Assembly (NCBI RefSeq): GCF_032490495.1
Contig: NZ_JAVYJB010000007.1
Location: forward strand, 62,001-126,000
DNA from: Pilosibacter fragilis
GTDB lineage: Bacteria > Bacillota > Clostridia > Lachnospirales > Lachnospiraceae
Reading direction: 5' to 3'
Length of the DNA stretch: 64,000 nt
Part shown: positions 50,681-59,794 of the stretch, piece by piece
How positions within the stretch are numbered: position 1 is the first letter of the stretch
Layout of the letters: every line of letters starts with the position of its first letter
Translations under genes and position numbers: made by a program
The notes under the pieces: generated by a model
Told to the model about the DNA's origin: nothing
Database searches by the model: none
Seen by the model: only the letters and a program-made list of their open reading frames with translations

Positions 50681-52069
50681 ATGGAGAACGTAAGCGTTCA
50701 GGATATCGTCCTTGCCACCGGAGGCGTACTGCTCTCCGGAGATGACGGTGTCATGTTAAACAAGATCCGCCTGGATTCCAGACAGGTTGAGACCGGAGAT
50801 CTTTTCGTGCCGATCATCGGCGAGAAAGTAGATGCACATAAATTTCTGGAACAGGTTGCCGAAAAGGGAGCCGGTGCGGTGCTTACAAGTGAGCATAAGG
50901 AAAAAACGGAAGAAATGGCGGAGACCTCCTGTACCTGGATCGCTGTGGATGACACGAAAAAAGCACTTCAGGCCGTAGGCCGTTACCTCAGAAAACGTCT
51001 GACACTGCCCATTGTCGGTATCACAGGGAGCGTCGGAAAGACCACAACGCGGGAAATGATCGCGGCGGCACTCTCTGCGCGGTTTCATGTATACAAGACT
51101 CCGGGCAACAGCAACAGTCAGGTAGGAGTTCCGATTACCGTGTCCGAGATCACAAAAGAAGATGAAGTGGGTGTTCTGGAGCTTGGAATGAGCGAGCCGG
51201 GTGAACTTACCGTGATCGCACGGATCGCGAAGCCGGATGTGGCAGTGATCACAAACATCGGGATCACCCACATCGAGCAGCTTGGATCCCGCGAGAATAT
51301 TTACAGGGAGAAGCTGACGATCCAGGACGGACTTTCCGATGGCGGCATCCTCATCTTAAACGGCGACGATGATATGCTTTGCAGGACCAGGGGAAAGGCC
51401 GGTGTGAAGACAGTCTACTATGGCACCGGGGAAACCTGTGATTACCGCGCAGTGGACATCGTCCTCATGGACGGAAAAACGGAGTTTACGGCTGTTCATG
51501 CGGGAAAAACCCAGAAAGTCCTCTTGAACGTCATGGGCACACACAATGTGATGAACGCTCTGGCAGCCATTGCGGTCTGCTGTGAACGCGGTATGACGAT
51601 GGAAGAAGCCGCGGAGGGTCTTCTGACTTTCCATGGATTCAAACACCGCCAGCAGGTCTATGCCGACGGAAGATTTACGGTGATGGATGACTCTTACAAC
51701 GCGAGTCCGGCATCCATGAAGGCGGCTCTCGATGTGTTTCAGGGACTCACGGGAAAACGCCATATTGCTGTCCTTGCGGATATGAAGGAGCTTGGCGGGA
51801 ATTATCTGGCCTACCACAGGGAGGTGGGCGAGTACGCGGCCAATTCCGGCGTGGATCTTGTTGTGACGCTGGGCGAGGCATGCAGGAGTCTGGCAGAAGG
51901 CGTCCGTGCGGTAAAGGAGATCCCGGTGGTGGAATTTTCAGACTGCGGGGAGATGGTGAAATATCTGGAGACGGAGATCCGGGACGGAGACTGCGTTCTC
52001 TTTAAGGGATCCAACTCCATGGGACTGTCTGCTGTGGCAGATCAATTCGTGGAGATGGCCGGAAGGTAG
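50681..52069 (+). CDS. murF: UDP-MurNAc-tripeptide:D-Ala-D-Ala ligase
   Basis: Completes the pentapeptide precursor by adding D-Ala-D-Ala with ATP. A 462-residue Mur ligase with P-loop GITGSVGKTTTREMI, ELGMSEPGEL, TNIGITHIEQLGSRENI and DDSYNASPASMKAALD, which is characteristic of MurF. It starts at ATG 50681, about 50 bases after murE, following an AAAGGAGA sequence. The gene pair murE-murF is a typical arrangement. Confidence 0.96.
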   Translation: MENVSVQDIVLATGGVLLSGDDGVMLNKIRLDSRQVETGDLFVPIIGEKVDAHKFLEQVAEKGAGAVLTSEHKEKTEEMAETSCTWIAVDDTKKALQAVGRYLRKRLTLPIVGITGSVGKTTTREMIAAALSARFHVYKTPGNSNSQVGVPITVSEITKEDEVGVLELGMSEPGELTVIARIAKPDVAVITNIGITHIEQLGSRENIYREKLTIQDGLSDGGILILNGDDDMLCRTRGKAGVKTVYYGTGETCDYRAVDIVLMDGKTEFTAVHAGKTQKVLLNVMGTHNVMNALAAIAVCCERGMTMEEAAEGLLTFHGFKHRQQVYADGRFTVMDDSYNASPASMKAALDVFQGLTGKRHIAVLADMKELGGNYLAYHREVGEYAANSGVDLVVTLGEACRSLAEGVRAVKEIPVVEFSDCGEMVKYLETEIRDGDCVLFKGSNSMGLSAVADQFVEMAGR

Positions 52070-52105
52070 GAATGGACGGAAGTTTTGAGAAGGGAGGGAT
52101 CCGAA

Positions 52106-54325
52106 ATGGAACCGTATGCGGATGTCATCATTGATCTTTCCGTAAAAAATGTGGACCGGATCTTCCAATACCGGATCCCTGACCATCTGAAAGAGCTTGT
52201 AAAGCCCGGAGTTCAGGTGAATATCCCTTTCGGAAAGGGAAATACCGAACGGAAAGGGATCGTGGTAGGTCTCTCAAAAGAGACAGATTATGACCCTGAA
52301 AAAATGAAAGAGCTCCTGGATGTGGAGACAGGCGCTGTCCCGATCCGTACTCAGATGATCTGCCTCGCCTTCTGGATGAAGGACCGCTATTCCACCACGA
52401 TGAATCAGGCACTGAAGACGGTTCTTCCCGTAAAGGCGAAGGTGATGCCGAGGGAAGAACGTGTGATCGTTTCCTTAAAACCGAAGAATGAGATCGAAAC
52501 GCTGCTTATAGAAGCGGAAAAGAAGAAATACCGGGCACGGATAAGGCTTTACCGGGCACTTCTTGAAAACGGGGAGCTGCCCTTGAAGCTGACATCCGAA
52601 AAGCTCGGCATCACGGCCGCGATGCTGAAACCGTTAGTAGAAAAAGAGATCGTGGACCTGAAAACAGTCAAAAAAGAACCGGGAGCAGGAAACAGATTTC
52701 CAGAGACCGGACCTGTCGCCCTGAATCAGGAACAGAAGAACGCGGCAGAGACCGTGATCCGGGACTATGATTCCGGACAGCGTAATACCTATCTGCTCTA
52801 CGGAATCACGGGAAGCGGTAAGACGGAGGTCTACATGGAACTCATCGACCACGTCCTCCGGAAAGGCCGACAGGCCATCGTCCTGATCCCGGAGATCTCC
52901 CTGACTTACCAGACTGTGATGCGTTTTTACCGGCGATTTGGAAACAGGGTTGGGATCATGAATTCCAGACTTTCGGCTGGGGAGCGCTACGAGCAGTCGG
53001 AGAGGGCGGCAAACGGGGAGATTGATATTATGATCGGTCCGCGCTCCGCTCTTTTCACGCCGTTTCCGGATCTGGGACTCGTCATCATCGACGAGGAGCA
53101 TGAGGGAGCCTATAAGAGTGAGACGGCGCCGCGGTACGATGCCAGGGAGGTCGCAAAGGTCCGGGCTGATATGAGCGGGGCAGCCGTGGTCTTAGGGTCT
53201 GCGACACCGTCTGTGGAGAGCTATTATCTGGCAGAGCAGGGCGAGTATAAGCTTTTGACCCTTACAAAGAGGGCAAAGGAGAACAGCCGTCTGGCAGGGG
53301 TCCACATTGTGGATCTCAGGGAAGAACTCGCAGAGGGAAACCGCTCGATCTTCAGCCGGAGATTAAAAGGGCTGATCGAGGACCGGCTGGCGAACAGGCA
53401 GCAGGTGATGCTGTTCATGAACCGGCGGGGATATGCGGGCTTTGTGTCCTGCCGCTCCTGCGGAAAGGCGATGAAATGCCCGCACTGTGATGTGAGTCTT
53501 ACATACCACAGAAACGGACGGTTAAAATGCCACTACTGCGGATTTGAACGGCCGCTGCCGGATCGCTGTCCGTCCTGCGGTTCCCCGTTTATCGCGCCCT
53601 TTGGGACGGGGACCCAGAAACTGGAAGAATTTACAAAAAGGGAATTTCCAAAGGCCCGGATCTTAAGAATGGATGCGGACACCACGGCAAAAAAAGGAGC
53701 TCATGAAGAAATCCTCGCCACCTTCGCAGAGGGCGGGGCGGATATTCTCATTGGGACCCAGATGATCGTAAAGGGTCATGACTTCGCGAATGTGACCCTT
53801 GTGGGTGTCATGGCAGCGGATCTCTCCCTCTATGCACCGGACTATAAGAGCGCAGAGCGTACCTTTGAGCTCCTGACTCAGGCATCCGGGCGGGCCGGGC
53901 GCGGGGAGCTTCAGGGAGATGTGGTGATCCAGACATATGCGCCGGACCATTATGCAGTATCCTCCGCGGCAGAGCAGGACTATCTGCAGTTTTACCGGCA
54001 GGAGCTTCTGTACCGGAAGATGATGGGATATCCGCCCCTTGTAAGACTTTTGACCATCGGACTTTCCTCAAAGAGGGAGGCGGATGTGATCCGTGCGTCA
54101 GAGGATATGAAACGGGTCATTCTGAGGGAATATGCACTGGATGGACTGAAGGTCATCGGTCCGGTGGAGGATTCCCCCTACAAACTTAATGATAATTACA
54201 GAAAAATTTTATATATGAAACATGAAAGTTATGATATACTATTAAAAGTCAGAAATTGCGCCCGGAAGCGGGAGAACATCCCGGATCTTTTCCGGAATGT
54301 GTTCGTCCAGTACGATCTGACTTAG
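52106..54325 (+). CDS. priA: Primosomal replication restart helicase PriA
   Basis: A 739-residue 3'-5' DNA helicase that reloads the replisome at stalled forks. N-terminal DNA-binding domain, Walker A GITGSGKTEVYMEL near residue 233, DEEH Walker B, and a zinc-binding region with eight cysteines between residues 448 and 492 (CRSCGKAMKCPHC and CHYCG and CPSCG), which is diagnostic. The helicase C-terminal part includes QASGRAGRG. AGGGAGG precedes ATG 52106. In many Firmicutes priA is followed by def and fmt as here. Confidence 0.97.
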   Translation: MEPYADVIIDLSVKNVDRIFQYRIPDHLKELVKPGVQVNIPFGKGNTERKGIVVGLSKETDYDPEKMKELLDVETGAVPIRTQMICLAFWMKDRYSTTMNQALKTVLPVKAKVMPREERVIVSLKPKNEIETLLIEAEKKKYRARIRLYRALLENGELPLKLTSEKLGITAAMLKPLVEKEIVDLKTVKKEPGAGNRFPETGPVALNQEQKNAAETVIRDYDSGQRNTYLLYGITGSGKTEVYMELIDHVLRKGRQAIVLIPEISLTYQTVMRFYRRFGNRVGIMNSRLSAGERYEQSERAANGEIDIMIGPRSALFTPFPDLGLVIIDEEHEGAYKSETAPRYDAREVAKVRADMSGAAVVLGSATPSVESYYLAEQGEYKLLTLTKRAKENSRLAGVHIVDLREELAEGNRSIFSRRLKGLIEDRLANRQQVMLFMNRRGYAGFVSCRSCGKAMKCPHCDVSLTYHRNGRLKCHYCGFERPLPDRCPSCGSPFIAPFGTGTQKLEEFTKREFPKARILRMDADTTAKKGAHEEILATFAEGGADILIGTQMIVKGHDFANVTLVGVMAADLSLYAPDYKSAERTFELLTQASGRAGRGELQGDVVIQTYAPDHYAVSSAAEQDYLQFYRQELLYRKMMGYPPLVRLLTIGLSSKREADVIRASEDMKRVILREYALDGLKVIGPVEDSPYKLNDNYRKILYMKHESYDILLKVRNCARKRENIPDLFRNVFVQYDLT

Positions 54326-54362
54326 TAGTTTTCGATAAAAAATTGAGAGGAAATAAGATAAA

Positions 54363-54839
54363 ATGGCAATCAGACAGATCAGAACCATCGGAGATGAGAT
54401 CCTTACAAAAGAGTGTAAGCCGGTAAAGGAAATGAATGAGAGGACCCTTGAGCTCATCGAAGATATGTTTGAGACAATGTATGAGAATAACGGCGTCGGC
54501 CTTGCCGCACCGCAGGTGGGTGTCCGCAAGCGCGTCGTGGTTATCGATGTGGAGGACGGAAACCAGTATGTGCTGATCAACCCGGAGATCCTCGAGACGA
54601 GCGGAAGCCAGACCGGTCAGGAAGGCTGCTTAAGTGTTCCGGGAAAATGCGGACAGGTGACCCGCGCGGATCATGTAAAGGCAAAAGCTCTCAATGAGAA
54701 TATGGAAGAGTATGAGATCGAGGCAGACGGACTTCTCGCGAGATGCATTCTCCACGAGTGCGACCATCTGGATGGAAAACTTTACGTCGATCTCGTAGAA
54801 GGCGAACTTCAGGATACAGCCGGAGAGGATGAGGAATAG
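54363..54839 (+). CDS. def: Peptide deformylase
   Basis: A 158-residue metalloenzyme that removes the formyl group from new proteins. All three motifs are present: GVGLAAPQVG, EGCLSVPG with the metal-binding cysteine, and HECDH (His131, His135) with catalytic Glu132. Position before fmt is conserved; fmt starts two bases after its stop. Confidence 0.98.
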   Translation: MAIRQIRTIGDEILTKECKPVKEMNERTLELIEDMFETMYENNGVGLAAPQVGVRKRVVVIDVEDGNQYVLINPEILETSGSQTGQEGCLSVPGKCGQVTRADHVKAKALNENMEEYEIEADGLLARCILHECDHLDGKLYVDLVEGELQDTAGEDEE

Positions 54840-54840
54840 T

Positions 54841-55767
54841 ATGCGTATTGTTTTTATGGGAACGCCGGACTTTGCGGTTCCGACGCTGACTGCTCTCATT
54901 GAGGGCGGACATGAAGTTGTGGCTGTGGTGACACAGCCGGATAAGCCGAAGGGGCGCGGAAAAGCCGTCCTTATGACTCCTGTAAAGGAAAAAGCGATCG
55001 AGTATGAAATCCCGGTATACCAGCCGGTAAAGGTGCGGGATCCGGAATTTGTGGAGCTTTTAAAAACGATGGCACCGGATGCCATCGTTGTCGTCGCATT
55101 TGGCCAGATCCTTCCGAAGTCCATTCTGGATCTTCCGAAATACGGCTGCGTGAATGTACACGCGTCCCTGCTTCCGAAATACCGCGGGGCTGCCCCGATC
55201 CAGTGGGCGGTCATTGACGGTGAGAAGGAGAGCGGAGTGACGACCATGATGATGGATGTGGGGCTGGATACCGGCGATATGCTGGAACAGAAAGCGATCC
55301 CGTTAGATGAGAAAGAGACTGGCGGAAGCCTGTTTGACAAGCTCTCTGCCCTCGGTGGATCCATGATCTTATCCACTTTAAAGGGACTGGAAAACGGAAC
55401 GATCACGAGAACTCCGCAGGGAGAGTCCGGTACTTCCTACGCGAAGATGCTCACGAAAGAAATGGGACATATCGACTGGACGAAGGACGCGGTGTCCATT
55501 GAGCGTCTTGTCCGCGGCTTAAATCCGTGGCCAAGCGCATATACATCATATGCCGGAAAGACGATGAAAATCTGGTCAGCAGAGGTTACGGATCTTCCGG
55601 GAGAAAGAGCTCCGGGAAAGATTCATGTGACAAAGGACCGGCTTTTTTTGGAGACCGGAGAGGGTGTCCTTGATGTAAAGGAGCTTCAGCTTGAGGGAAA
55701 GAAGCGGATGGATACAGCTTCCTTCCTGCGCGGTTTCCAGATGGAAGACGGAAGTTTCTGCGGGTAA
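54841..55767 (+). CDS. fmt: Methionyl-tRNA formyltransferase
   Basis: A 308-residue enzyme that formylates initiator Met-tRNA with 10-formyl-THF. The Rossmann-like formyltransferase domain begins MRIVFMGTPDFAVPTL; HASLLPKYRGAAPIQWAV is the active-site signature, and a C-terminal OB-fold domain follows. The start at 54841 is the ATG right after the def stop, so the two are co-translated. An earlier in-frame ATG at 54829 is inside def and less likely. Confidence 0.97.
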   Translation: MRIVFMGTPDFAVPTLTALIEGGHEVVAVVTQPDKPKGRGKAVLMTPVKEKAIEYEIPVYQPVKVRDPEFVELLKTMAPDAIVVVAFGQILPKSILDLPKYGCVNVHASLLPKYRGAAPIQWAVIDGEKESGVTTMMMDVGLDTGDMLEQKAIPLDEKETGGSLFDKLSALGGSMILSTLKGLENGTITRTPQGESGTSYAKMLTKEMGHIDWTKDAVSIERLVRGLNPWPSAYTSYAGKTMKIWSAEVTDLPGERAPGKIHVTKDRLFLETGEGVLDVKELQLEGKKRMDTASFLRGFQMEDGSFCG

Positions 55768-55861
55768 GCTTCGCGGGTGATGCCGCGGGCGGTCCTGAAA
55801 AATCCGGCTGAAAAGCCGGCTGCCGGGACGACAGAAACGAGATCGAAAGGAGAGATGTTTT

Positions 55862-56587
55862 ATGTACGGAATGTATGGTTACGGTTATGGTTATGGCCTT
55901 GATCCGACGATCATCCTTGTATTGATCGGAGTTGCCCTTTCTCTCTGGGCTCAGGGACGTGTAAATTCCACGTTCTCGAGATATTCCAGAGTCCGCAGCA
56001 TGACTGGCATGACAGGCGCGGAGGCGGCGAGACGCCTTTTAAATGCGCAGGGAATCTACGATGTGACGGTCCAGCAGATCGCCGGTGAACTTACTGACCA
56101 CTATGATCCGCGGACGAAGACCGTAAACCTGTCCCAGTCCGTTTACGGAGCGACTTCCGTTGCGGCTATCGGTGTTGCCGCCCACGAATGCGGCCACGCG
56201 ATGCAGGACAATGAGGGATATGCACCGTTACGGTTCAGGAGTGCTCTCGTTCCGGTGGCAAACTTCGGCTCCAGTCTTTCCTGGCCGCTGATCCTTTTAG
56301 GACTTGTGTTCGGCGGACTTGGTTCTCCGCTGGTGGAGATCGGAATCTTAATGTTCTCTCTGGCGGTGCTGTTCCAGCTTGTGACACTTCCGGTAGAGTA
56401 CAATGCGTCTGCCCGTGCGGTAAGACTTCTGGATGCACAGGGCATTCTCGCGGGCGAGGAAGTAAACGGGACGAGAAAAGTACTGAACGCGGCGGCACTG
56501 ACCTATGTGGCGGCAGCAGCGACTTCGATCCTACAGCTTCTCCGTCTCATAATTCTCTTTGGAGGAAGAAACAGACGTGACAGATAA
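55862..56587 (+). CDS. YugP-like membrane zinc metallopeptidase
   Basis: A 241-residue membrane-bound peptidase of the Zn_peptidase_2 family. Tyr/Gly-rich start, then a membrane helix, the VTVQQIAGELTDHYDPRTKTVNLS segment and HECGH (His108, Glu109, His112), the zinc-binding motif. Three further helices follow, and the C-terminus ends in basic residues. The biological substrate is unknown. It is found between fmt and rsmB in many Clostridia. Its stop lies inside the start region of rsmB. Confidence 0.9.
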   Translation: MYGMYGYGYGYGLDPTIILVLIGVALSLWAQGRVNSTFSRYSRVRSMTGMTGAEAARRLLNAQGIYDVTVQQIAGELTDHYDPRTKTVNLSQSVYGATSVAAIGVAAHECGHAMQDNEGYAPLRFRSALVPVANFGSSLSWPLILLGLVFGGLGSPLVEIGILMFSLAVLFQLVTLPVEYNASARAVRLLDAQGILAGEEVNGTRKVLNAAALTYVAAAATSILQLLRLIILFGGRNRRDR

Positions 56588-57908
56588 TACGACAAATATC
56601 CGGGAGGTCGTCCTTGACGTCCTTCTGGAAGTCCTCGAAAACCATAATTTGAGCCATATTGTTTTAAAGCAGGCACTGGAAAAGTACCTGTTTCTGGAAC
56701 GTCAGGACCGCGCGTTTATCACAAGATGCGTGGAGGGAACTCTGGAGTACCGGATCCAGATCGATGCAGTGCTTGACCGCTTTTCGAAGGTGAAGACCGC
56801 AAAAATGAAGCCGGTGATCCGGGAGATCCTCAGAATGTCGGTCTACCAGATTCTGTATATGGAGCGTGTACCGGACTCCGCGGTCTGCAATGAGGCGGTA
56901 AAGCTTGCAAAGAAACGAAAATTCCAAGGTCTTTCCGGATTTGTGAACGGTGTCCTGCGGACGGTCTCCAGAGAAAAAGAGAAACTTGTCTGGAAGGACG
57001 CTTCGGAGCGCTATTCGATTCCCCGGTGGATGTTATCCATGTGGGAGGAAATGTATGGAAAAGAGACTTCTGAAGCCATTGCTGCGTCATTTTTAGAAGA
57101 ACGCCCCCTTACGGTGCGCTTTAATGAGAGCATCTCCCCGGCGGAGAAAACGATCGGAGAGTTGAGAGATCATGGCATTACGGTGGAGGAGTCCGGGATA
57201 TTTCCGGGGATCGCTTCGATCCGTGGCTTCGACTACTTAGACCGGGTGTGCGCGTTCACGGAAGGAAAGATCACAGTTCAGGATCCAAGCTCCTCCCTTG
57301 CGGCACAGATGGCATCTATTGCCCCGGGAGATTTCGTTCTTGACGTGTGCGGAGCTCCGGGAGGAAAGGCCATGCATGCGGCAGATCTTTTAAAAGGTAC
57401 CGGCATGGTGGAAACGAGAGATGTGAGCGGGAGAAAGACGGATCTCATTGAGGAGAATATCATGCGCTGCGGCTTCCGGAACATTCGCACGAACGTTTGG
57501 GACGCGACAGTTCTGGATCCGTCTATGGTGGAGCAGGCAGATGTGGTTCTGGCAGATCTCCCATGTTCCGGTCTCGGAATTATCGGAAAGAAACCGGATA
57601 TCAAAGAGCGGATGACGAGAGATGAGATCAAAAATCTCGCGAAGCTGCAGAGGGAGATCCTTTCTGTGGTGACTCAGTATGTAAAACCTGGTGGAACGCT
57701 TGTTTACAGTACCTGTACGATCACTGAGGAAGAGAATGAAGAAAACGCGGACTGGATCGAGAAGCATCTGGCGTTTGAAAAGAAGGGGATTGCAGATCTC
57801 CTGCCGGAGGCTCTTAAGAGTTCCTGCGAGGAGAACAGGATCCAGCTTCTTCCGGGACTCCATCCCTGCGACGGCTTCTTTATCTCTGTGTTCAAAAAGA
57901 AGAAATAA
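56577..57908 (+). CDS. rsmB: 16S rRNA m5C967 methyltransferase
   Basis: A 443-residue SAM-dependent RNA methyltransferase with an N-terminal NusB-like RNA-binding domain (NLSHIVLKQALEKYLFLERQDRAFITRCVEGTL region) and a Rossmann catalytic domain. The catalytic cysteines are in DLPCSGLG and YSTCTI, and SAM binds at DVCGAPGGK. GTG 56577 is the likely start, 9 bases after GGAGGAAG, and overlaps the yugP-like gene by 11 bases; TTG 56559 is an alternative. Confidence 0.95.
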   Translation: MTDNTTNIREVVLDVLLEVLENHNLSHIVLKQALEKYLFLERQDRAFITRCVEGTLEYRIQIDAVLDRFSKVKTAKMKPVIREILRMSVYQILYMERVPDSAVCNEAVKLAKKRKFQGLSGFVNGVLRTVSREKEKLVWKDASERYSIPRWMLSMWEEMYGKETSEAIAASFLEERPLTVRFNESISPAEKTIGELRDHGITVEESGIFPGIASIRGFDYLDRVCAFTEGKITVQDPSSSLAAQMASIAPGDFVLDVCGAPGGKAMHAADLLKGTGMVETRDVSGRKTDLIEENIMRCGFRNIRTNVWDATVLDPSMVEQADVVLADLPCSGLGIIGKKPDIKERMTRDEIKNLAKLQREILSVVTQYVKPGGTLVYSTCTITEEENEENADWIEKHLAFEKKGIADLLPEALKSSCEENRIQLLPGLHPCDGFFISVFKKKK

Positions 57909-58010
57909 TACTGCGCAGGTTCTGAATCCGCGGACATGACTGCCTGCGGATCCGTTAAAAACGGATTTATGTGGAAACATGACAGAACCAAGGTTTTTGG
58001 AGAATCGAGA

Positions 58011-59057
58011 ATGGAAAAGAAAGACCTGAAATCAATGACACTGGAAGAACTGACAGAGTTCGTGAAGGAGCTGGGTGAAAAACCGTTCCGGGCAAAACAG
58101 TTATACCAGTGGATGCATGTAAAATTAGCCGAGTCTTTAGACGAATGTAGGAACCTTCCGAAGTCGCTTAAGGAAAAGCTTTCGGAATACAGTACATACA
58201 CGTCCCTTAAGACCGTAAAGATGCTGGAATCGGGGATCGACGGGACAAGAAAGTATCTGTTCGGTCTCGATGACGGAAACGTGATCGAGAGTGTCCTGAT
58301 GAAATATCACCACGGAAATTCTGTGTGTATTTCCTCTCAGGTGGGCTGCCGCATGGGCTGCCGGTTCTGTGCGTCCACTCTGGACGGACTCACAAGAAAC
58401 TTACGTCCTTCGGAGATGCTGGATCAGATCTACCGGATCCAGAGATCCACGGGAGAGCGTGTCTCCAACGTTGTGGTCATGGGAAGTGGTGAGCCGATGG
58501 ATAACTATGATAACCTGATCCGGTTTATCAGGCTTCTTTCCGATGAAAACGGTCTGAATATCAGTCAGAGAAACATCACAGTATCCACCTGCGGGATCGT
58601 ACCAAAGATCTTAAAGCTTGCGGAGGAAGGTCTTTCCATTACTCTGGCACTTTCCCTTCATGCGCCGGACGATGAGACGAGAAAGACTCTGATGCCCATC
58701 GCCAACAGCTACTCCTTATCGGAGGTGCTTCCGGCATGTAAGGAATATTATAAAAAGACAGGAAGACGCCTGACCTTTGAGTACAGTCTTGTACAGGGCG
58801 TCAATGATAACCTTGACGAGGCAAAGCGCCTGACTGCGCTTTTAAAGGATATGCAGGGGCACGTGAACCTGATTCCGGTAAACCCGATCAAGGAACGCGA
58901 CTTCAAACAGTCCAATCGGGATGCCATTGACGCGTTCAGGGGTTATCTTGAAAAACACGGCATCAACGTTACGATCCGCAGGGAGATGGGCCGCGATATC
59001 GGCGGTGCCTGCGGACAGCTTAGAAAGAGCTATCTGAGTGAGGAGGAATCGTCATGA
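58011..59057 (+). CDS. rlmN: 23S rRNA / tRNA adenosine C2 methyltransferase
   Basis: A 348-residue radical SAM enzyme that methylates A2503 of 23S rRNA and A37 of some tRNAs. The iron-sulfur cluster cysteines are CRMGCRFC (Cys113, 117, 120). GSGEPMDNYDN and the C-terminal RREMGRDIGGACGQL, holding the methyl-accepting cysteine, are typical. ATG 58011 is used; upstream in-frame ATGs lie in the intergenic region. The stop overlaps the next start. Confidence 0.97.
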   Translation: MEKKDLKSMTLEELTEFVKELGEKPFRAKQLYQWMHVKLAESLDECRNLPKSLKEKLSEYSTYTSLKTVKMLESGIDGTRKYLFGLDDGNVIESVLMKYHHGNSVCISSQVGCRMGCRFCASTLDGLTRNLRPSEMLDQIYRIQRSTGERVSNVVVMGSGEPMDNYDNLIRFIRLLSDENGLNISQRNITVSTCGIVPKILKLAEEGLSITLALSLHAPDDETRKTLMPIANSYSLSEVLPACKEYYKKTGRRLTFEYSLVQGVNDNLDEAKRLTALLKDMQGHVNLIPVNPIKERDFKQSNRDAIDAFRGYLEKHGINVTIRREMGRDIGGACGQLRKSYLSEEESS

Positions 59058-59794
59058 TCTCTTACGCGAAGACAGACACCGGTCTTGTGAGAAGATCCAA
59101 TCAGGATTTCCTGTTTGCAGCGGATCAGCCGGTGGGACCGCTTCCGAATCTGTTCATCGTGGCAGACGGAATGGGCGGACATAAGGCCGGGGATTTCGCG
59201 TCCCGGTATGTCGTGGAACATATGAAAGAATATATTGAAAATTCTGATCTGGCCAGTCCTGTGATGATCCTCAGAAAAGCTCTGGAGAAGACGAATCAGG
59301 GGCTCTTTGAGGAAGCTCAGGGAAACCCGGACCGGGAAGGAATGGGGTCCACTCTGGTTGCCGCTACGATCGAGGACGACATGATGTACGTGGCAAATGT
59401 GGGGGACAGCAGACTTTATCTTTTGCGGGACAGTCTTGCACAGATCACGAGAGACCATTCCCTTGTGGAAGAGATGGTCGCGAGAGGAAAAATGGAGCGG
59501 GACAGCGAGTCCTACCGAAGTCAGAAGAACATTATTACCCGCGCCATGGGAATCGGGAACCGGGTGGAGGCGGATTTCTTTGAAGTGCCGCTTCTTGAGT
59601 GTGACTGTATTCTGCTCTGCTCTGACGGATTGACGAACATGGTGGATGATGCCGAGATCAGCCGGGTCTTAAAGACAACGGATACGCTGAAGGAGAAGAC
59701 GGAAGCGCTGGTTGACGAGGCAAACCGGAACGGAGGAAAGGACAACATTGCGATTGTCCTTGTAGAACCTCAGATAAGTGAGGTGAAGCTATGA
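59054..59794 (+). CDS. prpC: PP2C-type protein phosphatase
   Basis: A 246-residue Ser/Thr phosphatase of the PPM family that reverses the kinase encoded next. Metal-binding motifs are RRSNQD at the start, VADGMGGHKAGD, NVGDSRLYL, the LCSDGLTNMVDD and the GGKDNIAIVLV end. ATG 59054 overlaps the rlmN stop by 4 bases (ATGA), and its own stop overlaps the prkC start likewise, so all three are translationally coupled. Confidence 0.96.
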   Translation: MISYAKTDTGLVRRSNQDFLFAADQPVGPLPNLFIVADGMGGHKAGDFASRYVVEHMKEYIENSDLASPVMILRKALEKTNQGLFEEAQGNPDREGMGSTLVAATIEDDMMYVANVGDSRLYLLRDSLAQITRDHSLVEEMVARGKMERDSESYRSQKNIITRAMGIGNRVEADFFEVPLLECDCILLCSDGLTNMVDDAEISRVLKTTDTLKEKTEALVDEANRNGGKDNIAIVLVEPQISEVKL